The notes under the pieces: generated by a model
Database searches by the model: none
Told to the model about the DNA's origin: nothing
What the model saw: only the letters and a program-made list of their open reading frames with translations
Translations under genes and position numbers: made by a program
Origin: Rhizopus sp. PT2906
Taxonomy: Eukaryota > Mucoromycota > Mucoromycetes > Mucorales > Rhizopodaceae
Length of the DNA stretch: 64,000 nt
Assembly: GCA_025529335.1 (NCBI GenBank)
Contig: JAMYHX010000085.1
Span: forward strand, 51,679 to 115,678
Direction of reading: 5' to 3'
Part shown: piece after piece, positions 10,807 through 23,962 of the stretch
Layout of the letters: each line of letters starts with the position of its first letter
How positions within the stretch are numbered: the first letter of the stretch is position 1

Positions 10807-12803
10807 ATGAAGTACACTGATATTGAGCATATCCCCAAGATTGTCGAATCGCTTCGAGAAACGTTCAACTCGGGTATTTCGTGACAAGAAACCATTCTAT
10901 GAAAACTAAACGTATGATTATAGGTATTACCAAGGACAAGGAGTACAGAAAACAACAGTTGAAACAACTCAAGTTGTTTTTGCAAACGCATGGACGTGAA
11001 TTATATGATACTGTCTATAAGGACCTTCATAAACATCCACTGGAAACCATGTCGGGGGAGATAGCGCCTATTCTTAGCGACATAGATTTTATGCTAAAGG
11101 TGATTCTATCAAATATGCATAAATATATCATGAATCTGATTGAATATCCCTCCCACATTAGAACCTTGATAAATTATGTCAACCCGTTAGCGTAAAGGCT
11201 CATTATAAGATGAATATGTTGGACAAGAATATGATCAGAAAAGAGCCTAAAGGTGTCGTACTTATCATTGGTCCTTGGAATTATCCAGTAAGACAAATAT
11301 ACTGCGTGAACAAGAAGGAAAAAAAAAAACGAAACCGATCTTTTTCATATAGGTACATCTGCCATTACTTCCCGTTGTTGGCGCTATTGCAGCAGGAAAC
11401 TGTATTGTATTGAAGGTAAAAAAAAGTCTTATGTGTCCAAAGAAGTTTAAAAAATCTAATTTTTATATAGCCTTCCGAACTATCTCAACATACCTCACAA
11501 TTCCTTGCTGAACACTTGCCCAATTATCTTGACAATAGATCATTCCGTATCGTCATGGGTGGTATTGACGAAGCCAAAGTGGTATTGGGTAAAGAAAGAG
11601 AATGAATAAATCATATGACCTCACTTCTCATCATCATCATACTTAGACCAAAAGTTCGATCATATCTTTTTTACTGGAAATGGAGTGGTTGGTAAAGTGA
11701 TAATGATGCAGGCTTGCAAACATCTTACACCAGTCACCTTGGAACTTGGAGGCAAATCGTAAGTATTATTCCTTTTTTTTTTTTGACAAACAAGACGTTT
11801 ATTTTTCACTAGGCCTGCTGTTATTGCACCAGATGCCAATTTATCAATCGCAGTAAACCGTATTCTGTTTGGAAAGTTCTATAATGGAGGACAGGTAACA
11901 GATACACACGGGTGCTCTTTAAACATATCATTTATATAAATCATAGACGTGTGTTGCTCCAGACTACGTCATGATCCAAAAACAAGATGTAGATCAATTT
12001 GTCGATACGTGTCGCCAAGTCATTCGCGAACGATATGGAAATGATCCTCAGCAGTCAGATTCCTATGGACGCATGATTGGTGAAAAACGATTTCATGCAC
12101 TCAAGGAAATCTTGGATTCGGTAGACCCTCAAAAAGTGTTGATTGGCGGACAAACGGATCAGAAAGACTTGTACATTGCTCCTACGGTCGTGAGCCCCGT
12201 AGATGCTCATGATCCTATGTTGATGGAACAGGAGATATTTGGTCCCATCTTACCCGTTGTCCCGGTTGAGGATATGGATGAAGCCATTCGAATCATCCAG
12301 ACAAAGTAAGACCTTTGGAAAAGTATATATAAACGACTAAACATATCCTTAGGGATTCTCCTCTTGTAGTTTACTTGTTTACAGAAGATAAATCTACAAG
12401 AAACAAATGTAAGTTGCAATAAACATGGTCCCACCTGTGTGCTCATCGTTATCTTATAGTTATGGATAATACCAAATCAGGTGCTGTGTTAGTCAATGAT
12501 ACATTGATGCACGTCTTGGAAAGTTCATTACCTTTTGGCGGCGTAGGTGGTAGTGGTATGGGCTCTTATCACGGTATCAAGTCTTTTGATACCTTTAGCT
12601 ACGAGCGTTCTCTCATGATCAAATCCTCTGGTCTTGAAATGGTCATGAAAGCTCGTTATCCGCCTTACAATGATGATAAGAAGCTCATGTTTGCTTTGCT
12701 CACTTTAGGATTGCCAGATACTATCACTGAAAAAGTAAAGTTCATTTTCAAAGTATGTGGATCAACCTATCGTGTTCTCTTTTCAAAGTCTACCAAACAG
12801 TAG
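10807..12803 (+). CDS. Fatty aldehyde dehydrogenase, ALDH3 class (Hfd1-like)
   Basis: NAD(P)-dependent aldehyde dehydrogenase oxidising fatty or long-chain aldehydes to acids; ALDH3 members are usually bound to ER, lipid-droplet or mitochondrial outer membranes. About ten exons were joined: 10807-10873, 10924-11099, 11161 onward. Hallmarks in order are VLIIGPWNYPVHLPLLP, AIAAGNCIVLKPSE, HIFFTGNGVVGKVI (NAD loop), TLELGGKSPAVI (catalytic Glu), NGGQTCVAPDYV (nucleophile Cys), EQEIFGPILPVV and SSLPFGGVGGSGMGSYHG. The intron 11100-11160 removes an apparent coding stretch and restores NLDKLCQPVSVKAHYKMN, which fits the family better. The C-terminus has a moderately hydrophobic tail that could anchor the protein. 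Stop TAG at 12801-12803; the convergent Clf1 gene ends 140 bp away. Confidence 0.92.
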
Positions 12804-12942
12804 TCCTTGTTCAATCACCCTTTTTTTGTTGCTACTTTTTCCTCATCCATTTTACCCTCTTTTAAAAATAAAACAAGCTCATCCTTTTGCATGATCAAGT
12901 TTAGCTTATTTGTGTGTTATTATGTACAATATCTTTATTGCT

Positions 12943-15136
12943 TTATGAGTCATTACTACTGTTGTTTCCCGATTTTTTCCAAGCTTGTGCCATTTGTAAG
13001 AGCTTAAGTGGACCGCTCTGTACTTTGTCATCTGGGAAAATATAATCAAAGTATTCTTCCCAAATAATGTTATCCTCTGTAGAATCTTTAGCTTGTCTTC
13101 TTTTCTTGACTACCTTGGGCATCTTTTGCTGCACTGCTTGTTTGGTCTCATCAGTACCGTAATTTTCTTCAAAGTCTTTCCATGCTTCAAGTAAAATAAC
13201 TCTCTAAAGAACATTTAGTCATTGTGTACATTTTAACTCTTTTCCATACCTCTTCTTTAAGTTCCTTCTCTTTCATTTTATCATATGCCTTTGCAAATAT
13301 ATTGCGAGAATTCTTGACATTTTCATCACTTCCTTCTTCATATGGTATCGACAACTCAAACTGGGCAAAGCTGATATACACCTTGACATGCTCTGTACGT
13401 TCTAATAAGCGGTGATAAAGGTCTCTAGCATTGTCATATTCTTCTTCTGCAATTTCAAAATCAATATAGGCTTTCCAAAGTAGTTCTGGCATATCAAGCG
13501 CTGGTTGTGCAATGCCCAAGTCAAAGATAGCACGACAACGTTCTGTTTCTCCCAGAACATCTCTTTCCAATTCAGCAAATTTGATCCAGGCGGAGCAGTT
13601 GGCAGGGTTGTATTCAAGGTACTTTGTATAGAGCGTACGACAGCGGTCAAACTCTCTCATTTGAAACTCTAAATCGATATATCCTTTGAACAGCTTGTTT
13701 TTGGGACACATACCAATGGCTCTGCCTAGTAGTTTTCGTGCCTTTTGGACATCCAGTTGTCGAATTTCAAACTGTGCGTACAAGAGCCAAATCTTGGCAA
13801 AAGTGAATTTCTTGTGAGGTATTAACTTGATGCATTGCTCATAGATTTCACGTGTACGTTCCATATCCTGTGTCTCTAGTTCTTCGTATAGCGCATAGTA
13901 GATCCATAAGTAGATATAACGTCTCCAATATCTCTTTTCTTCTGCAGGTGGAACTTGAGCAATCGCTCGTTCATATACTTCTCGTACTCGAGTCGGGTCA
14001 CCAGCGGATTCTTCCAGTTTGGCATAGTCGAACCAAACGTCATAGTTTTTCGGATTATCGTCAATTTCTCGCTCATACTGAACACGTCGTTTACCGATAA
14101 CCACATCTTCTATACCAGCCTTATCACCATACTGCTTTTCAAAATTGGTGTATTGATTATAGAGTGATTGTGATTTGGCTTTAGGAAGTCTTTCTAATCC
14201 ATACTTGAAAATGACTCTAGCGCGTTCAAACTATATAGATCCTGTTATTCATCTCTTCTTTTTTAATATTGCCCTACTTACCTCTTTTGCTTTAATTTCA
14301 AATTTGGCAAAAGCAACCAGAACCTTTTGATCCAGTTTCTCATCACCCAAGTATTCCAAAGCAGCCGTATAAATCTCTCTACATTTTGCTAAATTATTTT
14401 GTTCTTCTTCAAATTTGGCCCACTTGATCCAATTAGCCGGTTCAGGATGAATACTAACAAATCGTTCATAGATAGCCCTGGCGCGTTCCTTTTCATCATA
14501 ACGCAACTCCATCTTGATGTATGCCATCCAAGCGTTCTCTGGTGGCTCCCACTTCATCCAGCGCTCAAATACATTTCTTGCCTTGGGAACTTCGCCCAAT
14601 GTCTCTTCCATATAAGTGTACTTGTACCAAAACTGGTCCATACGAGGCATCAAGGTGGTTGCTCTGTCCAACAGATTACGAGCGTGATTGACACATTTAT
14701 TCTTTAGTTCCATGTCAATATAACGTAACCAAATGGCCACATTACGCCACTCGACATCAAGCGCACGCTCAAACACAGATCGAGCACGTTGAAGTTCCAT
14801 TTGGCTTTCTTCCCAATTAGCATACTTGATCCAATTGCTAATGTTGAGTCTATTCTTTCGAATATTGTCTTCGAATTCTTTACGTTTACGTTGACGAAAT
14901 TCTGAAAGTTCTTCCAGGTCAGCAATCTTTTGTTGTGGAATGCTGTGAGTAGGTTCAAGACGACGATCATGAGCTTCACGTAAAATCTGTTCAGCTGTAA
15001 TCTGAATGGGAGCTGGGGCTTTATTTTTGACCTAAAGATGAATGAGGGAATGATTTCAAAGAAAGCCTATTGTTAATCATACCTTGGGTGGTCTTGGGTT
15101 CTTTCCAAACCCACTTGTGGTTTCTTTAGAATCCAT
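12943..15136 (-). CDS. clf1: Pre-mRNA splicing factor Clf1/Syf3 (crooked neck)
   Basis: Nuclear HAT-repeat scaffold of the Prp19/NineTeen complex, needed for spliceosome activation. The ATG at 15136 opens MDSKETTSGFGKNPRPPK, followed by an intron and VKNKAPAPIQITAEQILREAHDRR, the family N-terminus. A long run of HAT (half-TPR) repeats follows, with repeated cores such as WIKYANWEESQ, WLRYIDMELK, WYKYTYMEE, WMAYIKMEL, WIKWAKFEEEQ, WFDYAKLEE and WIKFAELE. The last part is basic and then acidic (KKRRQAKDSTEDNIIWEEYFDYIFPDD). A short intron near 14225-14280 separates two repeat blocks and another lies near 13205-13250. Length is close to the about 690 residues of fungal Clf1. Identity is firm. 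Confidence 0.95.
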
Positions 15137-16103
15137 AATGAATAAAAGCAAGAAAAAAATATATACGTCAACTCTGAGAGAGAAATTGCTTGTATATTTT
15201 TGAATGTGCCACCAGTCAACACGTCACACATGGGTTATGGAGTCTATAACTCCTCCCTCTTCTTTGATGGTTGATATGCCCCCCCTCCAAGCACTATTGT
15301 CTAGGATATTGTCAAAGAGGCACTTGTAGAGAGTATTTGTATGAGAGATAACCCTTCAGGATATTTGTTACCAGCTGATAAAGATCAAATAGTATATTGT
15401 AGCCATTTGCTTGGAACATATGCCATCCTGGGGCTTTTATTGAACAGCTCTATAAGTTTCATTATTCAGAAGTGAAAAGAAAAAGATCAAGAAATATGTC
15501 AGTCTGGCAGACAGTCAGTGGAGGAAGTGATGTATGATGGGTCGCGTTTCTTTGTAACCGGGAAACATGGGTTGCCCTTTAGGGCTAAGAAAGAATAGGC
15601 AGCTTTATTATATGGGAGTTGAAGGTTCATTTTGCAGAAATAAAGAAAAAACAAGGCATCTAATCAATTACAAGACAAATATCGTATATTGGAAGACACA
15701 TAGATAAACTCATCTTTGACGTGTTTAGCAAAGCAGTAATCTATCTGATGAGTACTAATGCATTAGCATGCAATATGTTGATATGAAGAAGATTAGCATA
15801 TTGATTCAACCTTGAAGGACAACAGAGGCTTAAAACAATATGTTCCTCCTTTTCACGCTGATAACATTAATAGCACAAATTGCTCCAAGGATTGTCGCTG
15901 CCTTTACTCGAATCTTTGGAAAGACTACCTCCGCACCAACTTTCGATCAATCCGCTGCTCTTTTCATATTAACATGAAAAGCCGTCTCGTCAATAAATAC
16001 ACGATTACTTAAATAATCCATATTGGACATCTGCTGCCTGGTTACCCAGTCGTGTCTTTTTTCCAGGTTTTCCTATGAATTTAGATTGACTGAGTGGAAA
16101 TGA

Positions 16104-16134
<31 letters not shown>

Positions 16135-19100
16135 TTCAAACTGATTCTGCATTTGTTGCTTGTGAAGTTGTATGGTGCAGCATTTGATACTTTTAGATCC
16201 ATGAAATGACTCGTCAAGCCGTCCATTACTTGATCTAAAACTAACATTGACTTCTTGTCCATTAGCTTAGCCAAAAATCCTTTATTCTCTTCCAACAGGA
16301 CCTTCTGCTTGCTTGCTTTTAATCACATTCTGAATGTCCTCTTGATCTCTATCGTACCAGCCCTGAGCAATACGTACAATACATGTCTCATTTTTTTTTA
16401 CTTGCCTACATCAGTTGGGCTTTATGTAGCTGTGACATCTCCTTTTTCTAGATAGCTCTTACTAGAGGCTCTGGATCTTTGCTAATTTTAGTCCTCAGGT
16501 TTGGCTGGATCTGGGTAATTTAAGCGCTGATCCAAGTTAAAATAAATTAAGACCCAGTTTTCGTTTTGGACAACCTTTGTAATGCAAACTGGTTGGTTAA
16601 ACTGTTTCAGTTTGTAACGTCGCTATGTCAATTGATGCGGATTGATTTTCAGCATGGGGTAAATGAATATCAGTCCAGAGAGAAAGCCTTGTTCCAATAG
16701 ACGGATGAGGCCATTACTTTGTTTGGAATGAATACAAGTAAATTGCTGCATACAGTGGAATAGTACGGGAGGAGACAGCTGCATGGAATAGAGACAGAGA
16801 CATTTTCGAATACTGAGGACATTACCAGGATCAGAGTCAAAGAAAAAAAAAATTCAAAGACAAGGTTAAAAAGAAGTCTTGCATGCCTTTTTTGTGTGCC
16901 TTAGTTTTCTTAAAGAATCAAATCAATGTTGATGCCATTGGCAATTGTCCTTTATGATTCAGCAATTTGAACACGCTTTTTTTTTCACACGATAACAGAC
17001 TCAGGGCACCGAGTAATCAAGGATTAAATGAGTTCATACATATAAACTCTGGATAGTTTAGCTATCTTGATATTTTACTAGATCTGATCCTAACCAGATA
17101 AAAAACGACTAAATTTATTTTTCTTATATTCTTGAGGTAACATTAAGTACATGTTACCTAATATTTCCCATTACACACTTGGAGTGTTTGGCAACCTTTT
17201 TTTTTTACCGCATAATCCAGGTGTCTCCTTGTTTTGCCTTATCATTGCATCTGCTGGTCATACCTTAAATATGAACTTTATTTTTTCATGCATTCAACTT
17301 TTCAACTCGTGTTTTACAAACTTATTTTGTGGTTCAACCTATATTGAAAGTCTTTCCTGACAGTGACAGTAGCTTAACAGTGATAAATTCGCAGGTCGTT
17401 TACGTGGAACTACACTCTCGTTAGAATTTGAATGGCGGTGGTGCTCCTCTATTCGCTGTTTTCCATCAACAGGAGATGCAGTTCTAAAGCTAAAAGTTCT
17501 GCATTAAAAACAGAAGAAACAGGCTTGGCCTTAATCAAGTGCATTAAAGATAAAGGCTTTTTACATTGCTCATAGGCTTAATGGCGACAGCTATATGAAT
17601 CGTCTTTTCTTCACACATGAATTTGAAAAAGCTACATATGCATAAAAGCTTAAAGGGCATTGTTTCAGCTTTAATTTTGAATATACAAGTGTGTTCCCTT
17701 TTAATTATTTGATCTTTATATGAGTTTTCTATGTGGAAAGAACCGTCATTAAGAGCTATACCCTAATGGATGATTCTATAAGTGATATCAATACTATACA
17801 AGCTCCAAAGGATCGAGAGTATAATACGACGTAAGGAATTTTTGCGGTGCCTTTTAAGACAGTCGTATAATCAATATCATTATGTCCTGTATCTGTCGTC
17901 AATACCATATTTTCACACAAGTGCTCAGCTGGACATGGGCGTGTAATTTTTCCAACCTATACAACTTAAAGTCACTGCTCCTTTCCGCAGTGATCAATTT
18001 CTTCCATTAGTCATTCTTCTTGAAGTAGACACTTTGATACAATAAATTTGAGTCTACTGACAGAATATTGTCAATCTAATAGATTGTGTATTTCTAGAAA
18101 AGCCTTGTGTGTAAGGTTTGTTGTCCATAAACCATTGGATATCAACAGCAATAGTTTGTTACCGTTTTTCCTTGGAAGATATAGTTTATAAGCCAACATC
18201 GGAAAGGAGATACGATATTTATGGAACAAGTAGATTTACCTCGGAAACATAATAGTGCAACAAAATAGAATAAGCCCCTTTATAATCTTTTTTATGAACA
18301 GAAAAAAGAAAGAGATTCATGGCAATAAAGAAATTGATCCTTAAATACAAGAATAAATGTTGTCAACCAATTACATCTATAGATTGTACTCACATGAATG
18401 CTGTGGATCAGTGTAAAAGGATACTTTGAGCTAGTAAGTTGGCTACTCATCAACAGAACGCCATTACGACTGTGGTTTTGTAGGGCAGTTTTTAGCATGA
18501 GCTGAAAGCCGGGATGTATAGCAACAGGTTCTTTTACGTGTTCGAAATGCCTGGGGGTAGTAAAGTTATATGGCATTTTGTTGCTTTCAAACATGCAAAT
18601 TAAAGAACAATTGCTTCGGCTATTAATCAATCTTTTCAAAAGAGCTCAACTGACGACCCCTGTTTCTCGTCTTTTCTCTTGGCATTTGTAAATAAACCAG
18701 TTAACCAGATTTCTATGATGGCTTGACTTTGGTCTCATAACATGATTGGGGATCAGACCTAGTTAATGTAAAAGACAAGGCCATATTGGTCATAATGTGC
18801 TTTTATCGATGAATGCCACTTTTGCATTTTACGGTGTTAATTATCCATTATTAGTTGTCATTGTGTATTTTTTTTAAGTATTCTATTGGTCTGGATTCAT
18901 TAGAGAACCTGTAATTTTGCTCCCTAAAAAAAACCGATGTTGTCTCGTTCATTAACTTATGCAGGCCAAGGTCATACAATGGCTGGTAAGGTTCATTAAT
19001 TGCCATGGATCGTCTAATTACCTTTTTCAAAGTCAGTCGTCTTTTTTACTGTTCTTTGAAAGAGAAAAAAGGAGGACTATAAATAGACCTTATACAGAAG

Positions 19101-19486
19101 ATGGGCTTAGAAAATGAATTAGCTCATTAATTATGTAATAAACTAATTAATGATTCCCACCATAAATAGGCTTGATCATAGCTAATGAATGGGTAACAGA
19201 AAGGGATCGACGCCAGTGTAATTTCTTCTGGTTAATAAAGTACACTATTTCTGAGCGACATTTGATAATATAGAAAAATGACGTTACAACCAATGAATAA
19301 ACAAATAAATTCTTTTTATTATTATTTGTAATTGATATTGCATATACATGTTTTATAAATCATATATTATGTACACCACACATACACACACAGAGAGAAA
19401 AGGGAGAAAAGATAGATAGATAGATGGATAGATAGAGAGGGTAAGGAAAGGAGGTAGTGGGAAAAAGGAGCATGTCTTATTTTGGC
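15137..19486. other. Gene-poor region (4.3 kb)
   Basis: No intact gene was found here. The only recognisable content is a broken Tc1/mariner transposase near 15.8-16.4 kb, entered separately, and a GATA/GATG microsatellite near 19410-19440. The open stretches at 17151-17360 and 18292-18639 show no family features and have no convincing splice partners. Poly-T runs occur near 16108-16136. The region looks like decayed transposon and neutral spacer. Confidence 0.5.
15800..16300 (-). pseudogene. Tc1/mariner-like transposase remnant
   Basis: On the minus strand, after a poly-T tract, the frame reads KRHDWVTRQQMSNMDYLSNR and continues with VFIDETAFHVNMKR, the first catalytic Asp region of Mucoromycota Tc1/mariner (IS630-type DDE) transposases. 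Upstream, YNFTSNKCRISLK resembles the end of the helix-turn-helix part. A stop follows MKRAAD, and frameshifts and a long homopolymer (16108-16136) separate the pieces, so no functional protein is possible. The remaining DDE residues could not be followed. Terminal repeats were not identified with confidence. Confidence 0.65.
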
Positions 19487-20183
19487 TTAGTGCTGTCTTG
19501 GATTAAACCAACCTAATCGACTAAATACAGTCCAAAGTGTGCTTGTCTTATTTACATCAATTCGTACGCACTTCTGGGCATCTGACTTTCTAAAGGTCAT
19601 TTGCAATTTATCAAACTGCTGAGCACCAACGATAAGCGCCCTTCTGCATCTCAAGTACTGTTCTGGTGTTAACCTTAGGATGGAAGCTATTTCTACTTCC
19701 CCAGGATGCAGCAATTCGTAATATGGCATATGTGAAATATCCAATGGAGTACCTGCAAATGAAACTATATGAGCAAAAGAAAAGAACTTTTATAATTCAT
19801 GGCTTACCTTTCCACACTGCTTTAACATGAGGATATTGTGCAAATGCATCCATATTTGGTATCCATTGAGGATCATCTTGAAAAAATTCTTTATCAGGCT
19901 GAGTGATATCCAATGCATCATACAATGCGGCCGTATCCGACTTGGATTTCTTGGTTTGTTTAGGCTGTGGCTTCTTTTTACTGTAAAGATCAGACAGGTT
20001 CATGGTGAAACAGTGGCGCGTAGAAGGCGAAGGTGATCGACGAGGAATTGACTTGACGCGAGATCGTTTAGTGATGATTTTGAGATCTGTTATCAGGATA
20101 GGATCATATGATTCGTGATGGTGGTCGTCATATTTTTCATTATAAAAAGTCTTTGGCGTGACAGGGGGTGAAATTGGTATCAT
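19487..20183 (-). CDS. SWIRM-domain protein (Fun19-like)
   Basis: Small nuclear protein ending in a SWIRM domain, a helical DNA/histone-binding fold used in chromatin regulators. Exon 1 (19808-20183) encodes a basic, Ser/Pro-rich N-terminus (KRSRVKSIPRRSPSPSTRH) and the lead-in FQDDPQWIPNMDAFAQYP. A 55-bp intron (19753-19807) joins it to exon 2 (19487-19752), restoring VWKGTPLDISHMPYYELLHP. The SWIRM core follows: EVEIASILRLTPEQYLRCRRALI. The product is 213 residues, like the stand-alone SWIRM proteins Fun19 (budding yeast) and related fission-yeast factors. The start at 20183 is the first ATG after a stop-containing leader. Domain call is firm; specific complex unknown. Confidence 0.85.
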
Positions 20184-21285
20184 TTAAAATTACAAGAAAG
20201 AAAGAAGCATAGCTTGATTTATAGCTCAATTGATGGTAATCCGCTTTTTATAGGCCTGTGACAGGTTTCGTAGGCTGGGGCCGTTACACGTGAATTCATT
20301 TTTTGTTTCTTTTTTTATATTTTTATTGTGACTTTTTCTTTTTTAGGGCGTCGATCCTTTTTTCATCCAGCGTGTGTGCCATTGGATAGAGACTAGACCG
20401 TTCTGAGTAAAGGACGATTGATATCTGAGGTCACTAAGATAGAGAAATTACATTCAATTCCCTATTAACCGAGACTGGTGAGATTTATATATATGTATAT
20501 ACGGCATTGGCTGTGTTACCATAGAGACGGTTTAACATTTAAACATCAGACATTGAGAATTATTCATGCATCTTAAACCAGTGGCATTGAGATTCAAGAG
20601 TGACATTTACCTTCTGTGCGACTCTATAAATCATCCAATTTCTTTAATCGAGTTAATTTTGCTACACCCCAGATAATCTCAATGTTATGTTTCTAGGTCA
20701 CCAATGGTTATTTACAGTCAATGCTGATCTTGTGCTTCCTTGCATTCATCTGGACTCGTGCTCATTATTAATTACAGATCAAATTGATTTCGTATCACTA
20801 TTTTGTCTGTTTGTCTAAACGGAACTCAAATCTCTAACGCATAAATATTTTCTTTGCTTACTCTAGATCCACAAGCGGTATTTGAACCTTATATGTCCTA
20901 TTACTTTACATAATAATCCAATCATGCTTTTCCAAGTAATAGTAATAAAAAGCATCAAGAATTAAAAAGAGTCTGTTTAGTAAGAATAAAAATGAAATAT
21001 TCGCTTATTCTTAGATATCACATATTCATATAGTAATTCCTAGTCAAGAAAGAGTTACACTCTGGTTATTAAGGACATCGTTGAGTGACATAACTATTTA
21101 TAGTTTCTAATGTATCCCTTAAAAACAAACATTATTCCCGCAAGCTTCCATGTTCTTCTCTTTAAACTGTATTTTAGGTTCATCAACAATGGTAAATCGT
21201 ACCATTGACGCGTTCCTTTGAGTATACACAGACACATACACAATGCACTACCAACATTTTACTATTTTTATATAAAAGGATTCTT
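20184..21285. other. Intergenic region
   Basis: About 1.1 kb between the SWIRM gene start and the 3' end of the Atg22-like gene. No coding or RNA-gene signal was recognised. It would contain the SWIRM gene promoter (minus strand) and the downstream transcription end of the transporter gene. Confidence 0.5.
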
Positions 21286-23035
21286 TTAGGCATCCAACTT
21301 TGTATCACTACTCGTGTCCTGTATACAATTACGAGCATTGTAATCCAGTGCTTCTTGTTTTGCCTTATCGACATCAATAAAGATAACAATGAGAATAGCT
21401 ATACAAAACAAACCGAGTACAAAGGGCCATCCTTTCCAGATACTCGAGGTTGCTTCGGTAATCGCACCAATCACGACTGGACCGATCCATGACGATGCCT
21501 TGTTGACCACGCCAAAGAGACCAAAGAACAAATTTTCTTTACCCTTTGGAATCAATTCTGCCAACATGGTTTGCTGCCATGCCCAAATGGGAGCGACGAA
21601 TATCCCAGACCAGACACTCAACACCCATAATTCAGATTTTGTCTATTACACATATCAGTGCTTAGTAGGTTTGATATTTTCAAAAAGTGTGTGTGTGTAC
21701 CTTGATTCCAAAATTATCAAATGCGATACCAAATGATCCCCATACAGCCACAAGACCCGTTGTGGCCATGATAATAAGTAAGCTTGTCTTTGTCTTGAGT
21801 TGAAAGAATTTTGCGATCCATAGGAACATGAGACAGCCCATAATGGAAGTGATGGCGCTGACTAAGCCCATGAGCGTACCTTCCTTGGCCGAGAAACTCG
21901 TAAGCTGACCTTGAATGATGCCTTGCATTTGTGAGATTGTCGATACACCATCAGAAAACATAAAATATGCAATCAAGTACATAAACAGGTATCGAAGTTT
22001 CTTGGCCTCTCTTTGAAAATATATCAGTCACTTTTCCTTTTTCTTTTTTGTTTTTTTACTTTAGTGCTTCAAAGATGGAAGTCCAGCCGAGGGTCAAGTA
22101 ATGGCTATTTGGAGGAAGCGGAGGCCCCTTTCTGCCTTTGGGCATAGTTATAAAGTAAGGAATCGCATTCAATGCCAGGAACCCTGCACAAAAGACAGTA
22201 CCAATAAAGTTATACATGGGTGCATCTCCAAGGTCACCTCCGTTGTACTGCACAAATGAAACGCCCGCGAGGATACCAGAGACGATGACAAAACCGACGT
22301 TGGACCAGGTCGTCGATATGGTCGACACGTGATTTCTCCATTTCTCGGGATCTTCACCCTTCTCTCGCACTGCTGGTAGATTATCACTGCAAACAAAGGA
22401 TGAATATTCTGCAGGATAATATATATATATATATATATATATACCTTAGAATTGGAAATACGGCAGCATAGAACACAAGGGTTGTACCATAAGCAATGAG
22501 ACCAATAATCATGACGGCCATCATTAGTGGCCAGTGTGAACCGTCGTCATTGATCAAGACAATAGGAAGAGCCTGGAACAGACAACTTATCACGGTAGCA
22601 GTAAATAAGATATATCTGTTCCATCTACCATAATCTGCTAAACTTCCGAAGGTTGTGAAGAGCAGCAGTTGAATCGAGAAAGCGATCGCTTGAACGTACA
22701 AAAGCATAGAGGATACAGGAACGCTTGATGATAGCCAATGGACATTACATGGTTTAAGGGCGTCTTGAATGTCACAGGGACCGTTTGTCTCCGGGTTGAA
22801 CCCTCCACGATAAGCAAGATATTGCAAAATGACTGGCATATAGCTGTATATAGTATAACCATTGTTCTAATAAAAATGTCGTCAACACTAAGTTTTTTTT
22901 TATGCAAGAATAACGCACTCCATTGTAATACAGGTAATAACTCCATAATTCAGCTCTTGAAGTGAGGGGTTGTTCATCATTACGAGTTACATTTTCTTCT
23001 TCGCTTATTTGTGATTTATCTACGTTGGATGTCAT
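21286..23035 (-). CDS. atg22: Atg22-like vacuolar amino-acid effluxer (MFS)
   Basis: Polytopic membrane protein of the Atg22 branch of the major facilitator superfamily, which exports amino acids from the vacuole after autophagic breakdown. The N-terminus MTSNVDKSQISEEENVTRND leads to SRAELWSYYLYYNGNNGYT, the family opening. Hydrophobic segments appear in order, including LLLYVQAIAFSIQLLLFT-type, LMMAVMIIGLIAYGTTLVFY, VGFVIVSGILAG, LFMYLIAYFMFSDG, LMGLVSAITSIMGCLMFLW, and the GWPFVLGLFCIAILIVIF region. GKENLFFGLFGVVNKASSWIGP is a strong Atg22 hallmark. About six short introns are present; one near 22411-22443 contains an AT dinucleotide repeat. Start ATG at 23035, stop TAA at 21286. Its neighbour upstream is the autophagy-related Snx4/Atg24 gene. 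Confidence 0.88.
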
Positions 23036-23962
23036 TATTGATAATCAAAATAAAGAACGACAAAAAGAAGAAAGGAGAAGGGGGAAAAAAAAGAGGGAGT
23101 AGGTTGATTTTAAATATCTTGTAATTGGATTTGTGATCTAACACAGGTAAACTTTGATTACTATTTTTACACACAAAGTGGCTTCATTAAGCATTTCAAC
23201 CTTGTATCACCAACCATTTCTTGCATATTAAAATACTCTGCATCATGTGTCGATTTATTCACATCAATAAAGGTACATAGACATGTTTAATGTCTTTCTT
23301 GCTGTAAATGACAGGGATAAGAAATGAAGATTGAGCAATAAAAGAAATGTAAGGGAGCCTTTGTCTATCAAAGCAATTGAATAGGTTTTTAACTTCACCT
23401 TTGTTGACAATAGCCGCTGGTCATATCAGTATACGCTGACATTTTTAATCGGATTAAGCTAGCATATACATATACGCAGCAATGTTAATCTCAATATTCA
23501 CAGCACATCTCTTGTCAAAAAAGTAGCCCAAGTTTTGTGTCGCTAACGTTCATTATGCGTTCATTGTTGTCATAAAAGTAAACATAATGGGCGACAAAAT
23601 GGTTGTCATTAAGGAGTTATTCTTGATGAAGACTTTTTGAACATAGCTTATCAGTTGTATGTTTCCTGCAAAAATAACTGACCGTCAACGTTATCTGATA
23701 CTCCGAGAGAGCACAGGTACCAAATTTCTCATTACAGTTCAGGTTTGGATAGAGACGATAATTGCTTAGACGTATAGAGTTGTTAAGGACACGCGTGAAT
23801 GCTTAATGGTGCTTTAAGCATTGCTAGGTCAAATCCTTTTTTGCGATAAACGAAATACTACAAAATGACGACTGCTATTTACAGTTTTCTTTATTTGATG
23901 ATGTATTTACACTGGATGCCATTATAAATAAGGAACAAAGAGAGAAAAAAAGAGGAGGATGA
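23036..23962. other. Intergenic region
   Basis: About 0.9 kb of AT-rich spacer between the Atg22-like gene start and the end of the sorting-nexin gene, both on the minus strand. No gene, repeat or RNA element was recognised. Confidence 0.5.

Noticed and set aside
11100..11195. Coding continuation of the aldehyde dehydrogenase exon past 11099
   Set aside because: Removing 11100-11160 as an intron restores the conserved NLDKLCQP region and the frame into the next exon; the unspliced reading ends at a stop.
18292..18639. 115-codon open frame on the minus strand
   Set aside because: No motif, no plausible neighbouring exons, and composition like random AT-rich DNA.
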